Shown piece after piece: positions 1 through 3,897 of a DNA stretch of 33,644 bases. The notes under the pieces were generated by a model that saw nothing but the letters and a program-made list of their open reading frames with translations, did no database searches and was not told where the DNA came from. Each line of letters opens with the position of its first letter. Within the stretch, counting starts at the first letter, position 1. Both the position numbers and the translations under genes were made by a program. Origin of the DNA: a virus; the IMG/VR virus record IMGVR_UViG_3300032291_002962, positions 1 through 33,644 of that record; one strand, written 5' to 3'.

Positions 1-46
1 AACGTCTCTCCACGTCTTCTTACCTACGCTTTGTAATTATATTTTG

Positions 47-118
47 AGGTCTTAAAAGGGATCGAACCTTTGTTCTATCGTTCGTAGCGATAAGTTTTTC
101 CAATTAAACTATAAGACC
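47..118 (-). tRNA. tRNA-Arg(ACG)
   Basis: Canonical cloverleaf. The acceptor stem GGTCTTA/TAAGACC pairs 7 of 7, the anticodon stem TATCG/CGATA carries the loop CTACGAA, and the T arm AAAGG/CCTTT carries the loop TTCGATC. Anticodon ACG would need A34-to-inosine editing by host TadA to read CGU/CGC/CGA. No CCA is encoded and the discriminator is U. It is the last tRNA of the array in the direction of transcription. Confidence 0.88.
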
Positions 119-124
119 AATTAA

Positions 125-254
125 AATTAAAGACAGGACTCGAACCTATACTGTGTACCCGTTGTGACGGACTAATTCTCCGGAGCAGTGCTATTTCACT
201 ACGCTTACCCTATTACTCACTTGCGAGATGCTCTACCAATTGGGCAACTTTAAT
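125..254 (-). tRNA. Interrupted tRNA-like gene (130 nt)
   Basis: The two ends are those of one tRNA. ATTAAAG at the 5' end pairs perfectly with CTTTAAT at the 3' end. The D arm (TTGCCCAATTGGTAGAGCA) is ordinary, and so is the T arm ATAGG/CCTGT with loop TTCGAGT. Between them lie about 87 nt instead of about 30, and no standard 5-bp, 7-nt anticodon arm could be found. The extra material folds into small hairpins: GTAGTG with CACTGC, CGGA with TCCG, and CCGT with ACGG. It is too short for a group I intron. It could be an intron-like insertion in the anticodon or variable region, a degenerate gene, or two fused tRNAs. The amino acid cannot be assigned. Confidence 0.5.
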
Positions 255-258
255 TTTG

Positions 259-331
259 TATCCCGAACAGGAGTCGAACCTGCAGCTTACGAGGCTTAAA
301 CTCGTTGTGTCTTCCATTCCACCACCGGGAT
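259..331 (-). tRNA. tRNA-Leu(TAA) with short variable loop
   Basis: Acceptor ATCCCGG/TCGGGAT (one G-U), anticodon stem ACGAG/CTCGT with loop TTTAAGC, and T arm GCAGG/CCTGT with loop TTCGACT. The discriminator is A and no CCA is encoded. The D arm (GGTGGAATGGAAGACAC) closely matches bacterial tRNA-Leu. The variable region is only AAGCT (5 nt), whereas bacterial Leu tRNAs carry a long variable arm, which makes this class I in shape. Leu identity follows from the anticodon and D arm. Confidence 0.78.
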
Positions 332-338
332 GTTTTTG

Positions 339-410
339 GATGTAAGGACGGTACTGCCCCGTCTTCTCAAGATTCACAGTCTTGCACTTCACTAAAAAGC
401 TTCAAACACC
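339..410 (-). tRNA. tRNA-His(GTG), degenerate
   Basis: A perfect anticodon arm CAAGA/TCTTG holds loop CTGTGAA, giving GTG (His). The D stem GCTT/AAGT and T stem GACGG/CCGTC also pair. A G at position -1 opposite C73 fits His tRNAs. The T loop is GGCAGTA, without the usual TTC, and the acceptor has two internal T-T mismatches (GTGTTTG against CTTACAT). It is either a diverged functional tRNA or a decaying copy. Confidence 0.55.
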
Positions 411-468
411 ATATTGCGATCTATAAGGTCAGATCGCCAACCAGAGCCTTCTCCCTTGGGAGATGCAG
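411..468 (-). other. Structured spacer between tRNA-like genes
   Basis: This 58-nt gap between the His-like and Met-like genes holds two clear hairpins. One is a perfect 7-bp stem, gcgatct (417-423) with agatcgc (431-437), around an 8-nt loop. The other is tctcc (450-454) with ggaga (459-463). Neither loop has a U33-type anticodon, so no tRNA is called. It may be part of a larger folded precursor or a remnant of another tRNA. Confidence 0.4.
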
Positions 469-537
469 TACCGACTACAAGTTACGCTCTTGTCTGAGAA
501 TACTTATGAGATATTCTCGATCCTAGATCAAGTCGGT
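469..537 (-). tRNA. Minimal tRNA-like cloverleaf, anticodon CAT
   Basis: A 69-nt segment folds into four perfect helices: acceptor ACCGACT/AGTCGGT (7 of 7), D stem GATC/GATC with a 3-nt loop, an 8-bp anticodon stem ending in loop CTCATAA (anticodon CAU; Met, or Ile2 if lysidine-modified), and T stem ACAAG/CTTGT with loop AGCGTAA. Discriminator A. The tiny D loop and the T loop without TTC would prevent normal D-loop/T-loop contacts, as in some organellar tRNAs. No other CAT tRNA was found in the window. Confidence 0.5.
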
Positions 538-671
538 AGTTGATAAGAACCCGTTAACTTATCGTTGTACTTTAGATTTTTTGATCAAGTGTCCTACCAC
601 TCAGGCCCCGAACGTACTATTCTACTCCTGCATTCCTTAGATGCGTTGTGAGGACGGGGAACAGGCTTTTG
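538..671 (-). other. Unassigned structured region in tRNA array
   Basis: This gap of 134 nt holds no convincing tRNA or ORF. It contains a D-arm-like string (CCTGAGTGGTAGGA), a 6-bp hairpin gataag/cttatc (542-547, 558-563), a 4-bp arm GCAT/ATGC with the 7-nt loop CTAAGGA, and distant complementary strings CCCCG/CGGGG and GTCCT/AGGAC. These look like pieces of one or more broken or interrupted tRNAs. Confidence 0.35.
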
Positions 672-757
672 CGGAAAGCAGAATATTCGAAATCCATCCA
701 TTTTACTGGACCACTCGCTTAGCAGGCGGTGACAATACCCTGATTGTTTTACTTTCC
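672..757 (-). tRNA. tRNA-Ser(GCT)
   Basis: Acceptor GGAAAGT/GCTTTCC (one wobble), D stem CAAT/ATTG, anticodon loop CTGCTAA giving GCT, a class II variable arm (TCCA/TGGA) as expected for Ser, and T loop TTCGAAT. Discriminator G, the normal Ser identity base. No encoded CCA. The anticodon stem pairs only in its inner three base pairs. Confidence 0.78.
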
Positions 758-764
758 ATTTTGT

Positions 765-835
765 AGGTACGGGGAGTTACGATCTCCCTACCTTTCGCGT
801 ATCAGGCGAATGCTCTACCGATTGAGCTACGTACC
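765..835 (-). tRNA. tRNA-Ile(GAT) with unusual T loop
   Basis: Acceptor GGTACGT/CCGTACC (6 of 7), D arm GCTC/GAGC with loop AATCGGTA, and perfect anticodon arm TTCGC/GCGAA with loop CTGATAC (GAT, Ile). The T stem GGGAG/CTCCC is perfect but its loop is ATCGTAA, without T54. The discriminator is U and no CCA is encoded. Confidence 0.8.
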
Positions 836-843
836 TATTTTAG

Positions 844-991
844 TGCTCATAGCTGGAATCGAACCAACCTTGTTAATTACTTGTACTATGCTGTTACCCT
901 TTTGCACCTAACTAGTATTTAGTGTGTAAAACCATATTACCACCATTAACCCACTTGATGCTTTTGGAGCGACCTCAACATCTATACGAGC
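844..991 (-). tRNA. Interrupted tRNA-like gene (148 nt)
   Basis: The 5' end GCTCGTA pairs over all seven positions (one G-U) with 3' TATGAGC. The T arm GTTGG/CCAGC with loop TTCGATT is canonical and the discriminator is A. The interior is about 73 nt too long. A GATG/CATC stem could be the D stem but encloses 18 nt. Inside are two 4-bp arms with 7-nt loops (GTAA/TTAC and CTAA/TTAG), neither with a clear anticodon. As with the gene at 125-254, an insertion or a two-tRNA fusion is possible. Amino acid unassigned. Confidence 0.45.
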
Positions 992-1000
992 ATTTAATTG

Positions 1001-1072
1001 CGGACTGAGGGAATTTCGAAATCCCGACCTCGATGTTAACAGCATCTTGCTCTACCTCTGAGCTACCAGTCC
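1001..1072 (-). tRNA. tRNA-Asn(GTT)
   Basis: Acceptor GGACTGG/TCAGTCC, D arm GCTC/GAGC, anticodon loop CTGTTAA (GTT, Asn) on stem GATG/CATC, T arm GGGA/TCCC with loop TTCGAAA. Discriminator G, as usual for Asn. No encoded CCA. Confidence 0.88.
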
Positions 1073-1085
1073 AAGGTTAATAAAG

Positions 1086-1158
1086 TGGATCCTGTAGGAA
1101 TCGAACCTACTCCTCTAGTTCTTCAGACTAGCGTACGCACCAGCTATACAAAAGATCC
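1086..1158 (-). tRNA. tRNA-Phe(GAA)
   Basis: Acceptor GGATCTT/AGGATCC, perfect anticodon arm CTAGT/ACTAG with loop CTGAAGA (GAA, Phe), T arm GTAGG/CCTAC with loop TTCGATT. Discriminator A, the Phe identity base. No encoded CCA. Confidence 0.9.
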
Positions 1159-1175
1159 TTGCCTTTTTTAGGATT

Positions 1176-1208
1176 TTTATAGAACCCAAGGACAGTACGA
1201 CCTATAAA
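1176..1208. repeat. Acceptor-like inverted repeat, tRNA remnant?
   Basis: A perfect 7-bp inverted repeat, tttatag (1176-1182) with ctataaa (1202-1208), encloses only 19 nt in the gap between tRNA-Phe and tRNA-Tyr. The length equals a tRNA acceptor stem, so this may be a tRNA that lost its arms. It lacks a T tract on the minus strand and so is a poor terminator. Confidence 0.4.
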
Positions 1209-1213
1209 CTATT

Positions 1214-1287
1214 TGGTGGGATAGAAGGGAATCGAACCCCCTCGCTAGGCTTTTACAGAGCCGGCCGATACCTTATCTGCCTATCCC
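1214..1287 (-). tRNA. tRNA-Tyr(GTA), short variable loop, CCA encoded
   Basis: Acceptor GGGATAG/CTATCCC (7 of 7), discriminator A followed by an encoded CCA (1214-1216). Anticodon loop CTGTAAA (GTA, Tyr) on GGCT/AGCC. T loop TTCGATT. The variable region is only AGCGA, whereas bacterial Tyr tRNAs are class II with a long arm. The T stem has two G-U pairs. Confidence 0.82.
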
Positions 1288-1293
1288 AATTTT

Positions 1294-1367
1294 GCTCATT
1301 AACGAGGTTCGAACTCTATCTTCCGGGCTTTTAAGACCCGGTGTGCTTCCGTTACACTATTAACGAA
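1294..1367 (-). tRNA. tRNA with anticodon TAA (Leu by anticodon)
   Basis: Acceptor TTCGTTA against TAATGAG (two wobbles), D stem GTG/CAC, anticodon stem CGGGT/GCCCG with loop CTTAAAA (TAA, reads UUA), T loop TTCGAAC on a weak stem (GAG/CTC only). The D arm (GTGTAACGGAAGCAC) is a class I type rather than Leu-like, and the variable loop is short. The amino-acid identity is therefore uncertain. It would be the second UUA-reading tRNA in the array. Confidence 0.65.
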
Positions 1368-1386
1368 ACTGTTACCTCAACAAGTC

Positions 1387-1439
1387 CGGCAAGACCAATC
1401 TTTCACAGTATGGCTATGAACTCATGTACCAGATTGCCG
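1387..1439. repeat. Inverted repeat in tRNA gap
   Basis: cggcaa (1387-1392) pairs with ttgccg (1434-1439), and aatct (1397-1401) with agatt (1431-1435), leaving a small bulge. The element sits in the 101-nt gap between the TAA tRNA and tRNA-Val and contains no recognisable T arm. It may be a decayed tRNA. Confidence 0.35.
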
Positions 1440-1468
1440 TCTAATACAAACTATCATTCCCATTTTTG

Positions 1469-1539
1469 TACCTCTGGATGGAATCGAACCACCACATATT
1501 GCATGTAAAACAACCGCCCTTCCATTAGACGACAGAGGC
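1469..1539 (-). tRNA. tRNA-Val(TAC)
   Basis: Acceptor GCCTCTG/CAGAGGT (terminal G-U), anticodon loop TTTACAT (TAC, Val) on a stem with two wobbles, T arm GGTGG/CCATC with loop TTCGATT. Discriminator A. No encoded CCA. Confidence 0.85.
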
Positions 1540-1651
1540 AAGCTTCAATGTCTATTCCAAAGTGTCAATTAAATTTTTCAAATTACATCTTTTGTGATCA
1601 GCAATGTTAGTAACTCTATTACAGAAGAAAATATAATAAACTCCTTTCTCG

Positions 1652-1723
1652 TACCCCCACCAAGAATCGAACTTGGATTCCCATGTTAAAAGCATGGTAC
1701 TTTAGCCATTAAGTTATAGGGGC
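1652..1723 (-). tRNA. tRNA-Lys(TTT)
   Basis: Acceptor GCCCCTA/TGGGGGT with two wobbles, D stem ACTT/AAGT, perfect anticodon arm CCATG/CATGG with loop CTTTTAA (TTT, Lys), T arm CCAAG/CTTGG with loop TTCGATT. Discriminator A, the usual Lys base. The gap before it (1540-1651) holds nothing recognisable. Confidence 0.9.
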
Positions 1724-1786
1724 AAATCTAATTCTATGTGTCGGTGCTTATTAGGCGGTGATCTATGAAGTAGTAACAGTCTTTTG

Positions 1787-1858
1787 TCGGGTAGAAAGGT
1801 GTCGAACCTTCCGCCTCTTGCTCCCAAAGCAAGCGTCGCACCTCGCGACTCCTACCCG
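1787..1858 (-). tRNA. tRNA-Pro(TGG)
   Basis: Acceptor CGGGTAG/CTACCCG (7 of 7), D arm GTCGC/GCGAC, perfect anticodon arm CTTGC/GCAAG with loop TTTGGGA (TGG, Pro), T arm GAAGG/CCTTT with loop TTCGACA. Discriminator A. Its 5' acceptor strand contains the stop codon of the HNH gene (1852-1854), so the two genes overlap by 7 nt. The gap on its 3' side (1724-1786) carries a Ser-like string (CACCGCC, TAATAAGC) but no full tRNA. Confidence 0.9.
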
Positions 1859-2256
1859 CTATGATGTGTTTTAATTTGATGGCAATTAGCACATCTCATT
1901 TTACATTTTTTTATTTCTATTTTTATGGTTTCTAATCCCATTCCCGTACCTACTAAATCTGATATATTATATTTTTTATCTGATAGATGGTCAAATTGTA
2001 ATACTCTCCAATCTTTTATTCCACAATCTATACATTGTCCATGTATTTTTTTGTATCTATTAACAAATTCTTTATTTCTAATTATTTGTTTCTTTTGATT
2101 TTCAATATGTTTAGAATTACCATGTTTTTTATAATGATTTTGGTCTCTAACTTTACAACATTCTTTACAATTAGGTTGTAAACTATCTTTTTTTAACTTA
2201 TTTTTGTGAAATTCAGTTGTTGGTTTTGAAATATCACATTTAACACATTTTTTCAT
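1852..2256 (-). CDS. HNH endonuclease, free-standing
   Basis: A 134-residue protein, probably a DNA-cutting homing-type nuclease. Two zinc-binding CxxC knuckles are visible near the N terminus (residues 4-7 and about 30-34). A third CxxC follows at about 75-78 before the core HNH signature: FDH, a spacer, then CxxNCHxxKTHH at the C terminus. The middle is a basic linker rich in Lys, Asn and His. It sits alone between tRNA-Pro and tRNA-Gln, and its stop lies inside the tRNA-Pro acceptor stem. This is typical of a small mobile nuclease inserted into a tRNA array. An ATATTTAT-type box (2263-2279) lies just upstream, so it may have its own promoter. The exact HNH subfamily is not certain. Confidence 0.85.
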   Translation of the reverse strand: MKKCVKCDISKPTTEFHKNKLKKDSLQPNCKECCKVRDQNHYKKHGNSKHIENQKKQIIRNKEFVNRYKKIHGQCIDCGIKDWRVLQFDHLSDKKYNISDLVGTGMGLETIKIEIKKCKMRCANCHQIKTHHSG

Positions 2257-2262
2257 AATATC

Positions 2263-2279
2263 TATTTATTATAAATATT
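2263..2279 (-). promoter_or_regulatory. ATATTTAT-type promoter-like box upstream of HNH gene
   Basis: The minus strand reads AATATTTATAATAAATA directly before the HNH start codon. It is a variant of the element found before the tail tube, endolysin and other genes in this window. Function inferred from recurrence only. Confidence 0.35.
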
Positions 2280-2317
2280 TGGACAAATGAAAAATATTCC
2301 AAAGCTTTTAATTATTG

Positions 2318-2389
2318 ATGGCTTATCAGGATTCGAACCCAAACTAAAACAGTCAAAGTGTTTTGTGCTAACCGTTACACTATAAGCCA
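2318..2389 (-). tRNA. tRNA-Gln(TTG)
   Basis: Acceptor TGGCTTA/TAAGCCA (7 of 7), D stem GTGT/GCAC, anticodon arm AAACA/TGTTT with loop CTTTGAC (TTG, Gln), T loop TTCGAAT on TTGGG/CCTGA. The discriminator is U rather than G. No encoded CCA. Confidence 0.87.
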
Positions 2390-2392
2390 GTA

Positions 2393-2489
2393 TGGCGGAG
2401 GATATAGGATTCGAACCCATACACCATTTTAATGATCGACGCATTTCAAGTGCGCTGCCGGTACCCAGAATCTTTCGGCTTAATCCTCC
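2393..2489 (-). tRNA. tRNA-Ser(TGA), CCA encoded, enlarged D loop
   Basis: Acceptor GGAGGAT/ATCCTCC (7 of 7), discriminator G then encoded CCA (2393-2395). Anticodon arm GCGCA/TGCG with loop CTTGAAA (TGA, Ser). A class II variable arm follows. The D stem GCCG/CGGC encloses about 15 nt, several more than normal. It is the first tRNA after the spacer that may carry the promoter of this sub-array. Confidence 0.87.
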
Positions 2490-2533
2490 TTAATTTTATC
2501 CAATATGTCAATGAACTATTTATCTTTTTAACA

Positions 2534-2557
2534 TTCGTAATATACGAAGTTTTTTTT
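2534..2557. repeat. Short palindrome next to a T run, upstream of tRNA-Ser(TGA)
   Basis: ttcgta (2534-2539) pairs with tacgaa (2543-2548), followed on the plus strand by eight T. On the minus strand the same DNA reads TTCGTATATTACGAA about 45 nt upstream of tRNA-Ser. This resembles the TTCGTATATTTA boxes in front of the genes at 3849 and 21289. It could be the promoter of the downstream tRNAs or a weak plus-strand terminator; no plus-strand gene precedes it. Confidence 0.35.
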
Positions 2558-2575
2558 ATGTATCCAAACTTTTCT

Positions 2576-2610
2576 ATAAAAAAAAACCCGAATCTTTTTT
2601 GATCCGGGTT
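2576..2610 (-). terminator. Rho-independent terminator (minus strand)
   Basis: Hairpin aacccgaatc (2585-2594) with gatccgggtt (2601-2610), one mismatch. On the minus strand it is followed by a run of about nine T (2576-2584). It lies just after the small gene at 2644-2784 and would stop transcription before the tRNA-Ser(TGA)/Gln group. Confidence 0.8.
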
Positions 2611-2643
2611 CTTGTTAGAATTTATATGTTATAATTTCTTATA

Positions 2644-2784
2644 TCATCCCAGATCTGTGTCTTGTTTCGGTTCGTTATTATACGTAAAGCCTACAATGAC
2701 ATCATTACATAACGAATCCGACCATATACTAATGGCTCTCTGCGCTGTGCTATTTGATTGATGTATGTTTTGAACTTGTATCAT
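2644..2784 (-). CDS. Small hypothetical protein (46 aa)
   Basis: A reading frame of 46 codons from ATG at 2784 to TGA at 2644. An A-rich leader (AAAAATTAAAATG) precedes it, as for most genes here, with an ATATATTTATAG box at about 2800-2815 and a strong terminator 34 nt downstream. The predicted product is soluble and polar, starts MIQVQNIHQ and ends KQDTDLG, with no membrane segment or motif that I recognise. The support is contextual (promoter-like box, leader, terminator) rather than similarity. It could be a real small early protein or a chance frame. Confidence 0.5.
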   Translation of the reverse strand: MIQVQNIHQSNSTAQRAISIWSDSLCNDVIVGFTYNNEPKQDTDLG

Positions 2785-2840
2785 TTTAATTTTTGTGGCT
2801 ATAAATATATAATAAAGATGGAAACCTTAATTTATTTTTT

Positions 2841-3190
2841 AACTACCGTTCTTTTTTGTTAATTTATCCTTTTAATAAATGTTTGTTATTTGTAATCTTT
2901 GAATCCAGTTTATCTGCTCTGGAGTCGATATAACTAATACTATCTTTATGTAAATTGTTTACTCTATCAATTTCTTGATCAATTCTACGATTTACGGATT
3001 CATCGTTTCTTGAAATCCAGTCTTCTGCATTTCGAATGCTTTCTTCATTTTGTTTTGCTAACTTTGTTGTTCTAAACGCCATTAAAACTCCAACTATGAT
3101 TAAACTCATAACTAAAGCTATAATAACACCTAAAACAAATGCTGCTATTTGTTCCATAATTTATAGTTTTTATTTCAAAGAACGGTAGTT
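2841..3190. repeat. 14-bp perfect inverted repeat flanking one gene
   Basis: aactaccgttcttt (2841-2854) and its exact reverse complement aaagaacggtagtt (3177-3190) bracket the single gene 2864-3157. The match stops sharply on both sides. It could be the ends of a small inserted cassette or a long-range mRNA stem. Neither copy matches a tRNA part. Confidence 0.75.
2864..3157 (-). CDS. Small membrane protein with coiled coil
   Basis: A 97-residue protein. Residues about 5-28 form one strong hydrophobic segment (AAFVLGVIIALVMSLIIVGV), followed by a basic stop (FRTTKLAK) and a long charged helix to the C terminus with coiled-coil-like spacing (ESIRNAEDWISRN, RRIDQEIDRVNNLH). It is probably anchored in the inner membrane with the helix in the cytoplasm. 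No enzymatic motif is visible. It stands alone in the tRNA array and is bracketed by a 14-bp inverted repeat. The leader before ATG (AAAACTATAAATTATG) is A-rich without a Shine-Dalgarno site. Function unknown; an envelope-remodelling or superinfection role is possible but unsupported. Confidence 0.75.
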   Translation of the reverse strand: MEQIAAFVLGVIIALVMSLIIVGVLMAFRTTKLAKQNEESIRNAEDWISRNDESVNRRIDQEIDRVNNLHKDSISYIDSRADKLDSKITNNKHLLKG

Positions 3191-3197
3191 TAATTAG

Positions 3198-3270
3198 TAG
3201 TCAGGGAGGACTCGAACCTTAAAGCAACCATATAGGACTCGGCAACCACGCCTCATTACGCCACCTGACT
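3198..3270 (-). tRNA. Leu-like tRNA paralogue, anticodon unclear (CCT?)
   Basis: Acceptor AGTCAGG/CCTGACT (or TAGTCAG/CTGACTA) pairs fully, and a TTCGAGT T loop is present on a weak stem (AGG/CCT). The 5' end AGTC..GTGGCG is shared with the tRNAs at 3311-3406 and 3492-3578. The best anticodon-arm reading is GCCGA with ATGGT, four pairs around GTCCTAT, which would give CCT (Arg). The arm is poor. Treat as a tRNA gene with uncertain specificity. Confidence 0.55.
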
Positions 3271-3310
3271 AACTGCATTCCTAAAAATGCAAGAGAATAT
3301 GTAACAATTG

Positions 3311-3406
3311 TAGTCGAGACAGGATTCGAACCTGTAATGTACTTTGCTAACCTCTTGTAACCGGCTACATTCTCTAGTTAAGCGTTACCAATTCCGCCAC
3401 TCGACT
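3311..3406 (-). tRNA. Leu-like tRNA paralogue with insertion (96 nt)
   Basis: Acceptor AGTCGAG/CTCGACT (7 of 7), Leu-type D arm (GTGGCGGAATTGGTAACGC), T arm ACAGG/CCTG with TTCGAAT loop, discriminator A. A stem TTAAC/GTTAG could be the anticodon stem, but it encloses 25 nt containing a small hairpin (TGTAG/TTACA) instead of a 7-nt loop, so no anticodon can be read. By its length it could pass for a class II tRNA, but no variable-arm stem fits. Confidence 0.55.
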
Positions 3407-3407
3407 T

Positions 3408-3490
3408 TAAGTTATACCTCCTACTTACACTATGTGACCTTTCATTAATGGCTGTCTTCGTTGACAGAATACTTCGGTCAATATAACTTA
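3408..3490 (-). other. tRNA-sized element with 9-bp terminal stem
   Basis: taagttata (3408-3416) and tataactta (3482-3490) form a perfect 9-bp end stem that fills the gap between two tRNA-like genes almost exactly. Inside are CTGTC/GACAG around a 6-nt loop, and GACC/GGTC. No T arm or anticodon arm is visible. It may be a degenerate tRNA or another small structured RNA. Confidence 0.45.
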
Positions 3491-3491
3491 G

Positions 3492-3578
3492 TAGTCAGGA
3501 CAGGATTCGAACCTGTAATCTCTCAGCTTTATTAGGAAAATTCCACAATGAGTGCGTTTACCATTCCGCCACATGACT
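3492..3578 (-). tRNA. Leu-like tRNA paralogue with insertion (87 nt)
   Basis: Acceptor AGTCATG/CCTGACT (6 of 7), Leu-type D arm (GTGGCGGAATGGTAAACGC), T arm ACAGG/CCTGT with TTCGAAT loop, discriminator A. CTCA/TGAG is the likely anticodon stem, but it encloses about 23 nt with a GGAA/TTCC hairpin. The variable loop would then be 5 nt. The anticodon cannot be read with confidence. Confidence 0.55.
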
Positions 3579-3669
3579 ATTTTTGCTCTTATTCTAATAC
3601 CCCTTTATTTCGAGCTAACCTGCTTATCTTTAAATACGAGTTTTTCAAGGGTACAGGTTATTTTGTAAA

Positions 3670-3849
3670 TTACTTTACAGTTTTAGTTGTATCAACTTCT
3701 GATACTTCTAATGAAGCTGAATCAACTGATATTGAATCAACTTGTACTGATGTTGAATCTACTGTTGATACTGAAGCTGGTGTTTCTACGTTTTTACAGC
3801 TTGCTACTACTAAAGCCATTACGGCTAATACTAAAATTACTTTTTTCAT
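3670..3849 (-). CDS. Small lipoprotein with VDS repeats (59 aa)
   Basis: An ATG at 3849 opens a 59-codon frame ending at TAA (3670). The N terminus is a textbook lipoprotein signal: MKK, a hydrophobic stretch (VILVLAVMALVV), then ASC followed by K, so Cys18 would be lipidated. The mature part is acidic, Ser/Thr-rich and repetitive, with VDS or VES-like units (STVDSTS, VQVDSIS, VDSAS, LEVSEVDTT). It resembles small repetitive lipoproteins of flavobacterial genomes. The box TTCGTATATTTAAG and an A-rich leader precede it. It may be outer-membrane or periplasm facing, with a superinfection-exclusion or envelope role possible. A frame on the opposite strand is a shadow. Confidence 0.8.
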   Translation of the reverse strand: MKKVILVLAVMALVVASCKNVETPASVSTVDSTSVQVDSISVDSASLEVSEVDTTKTVK

Positions 3850-3897
3850 GTTTTTGTTTTTATTAATTTCTATACTTAAATATACGAACTTTTTTTC

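Noticed and set aside
305-526. Plus-strand 73-codon frame
   Set aside because: Lies across His-like and Met-like tRNA structures, with no leader or family likeness.
411-671. Group I intron in the tRNA array
   Set aside because: Long-range stem TACCGACT/AGTCGGTA and nearby hairpins resemble P7-P9, but the stem has no bulge, J8/7 and P4/P6 partners are missing, and the same bases form a neat cloverleaf instead.
1724-1786. Extra tRNA in the Lys-Pro gap
   Set aside because: A Ser/Ile-like anticodon string (CTAATAA) is present but there is no T arm and no acceptor stem.
2262-2444. 60-codon minus-strand frame
   Set aside because: It runs through tRNA-Gln and tRNA-Ser genes; a translated tRNA is a shadow.
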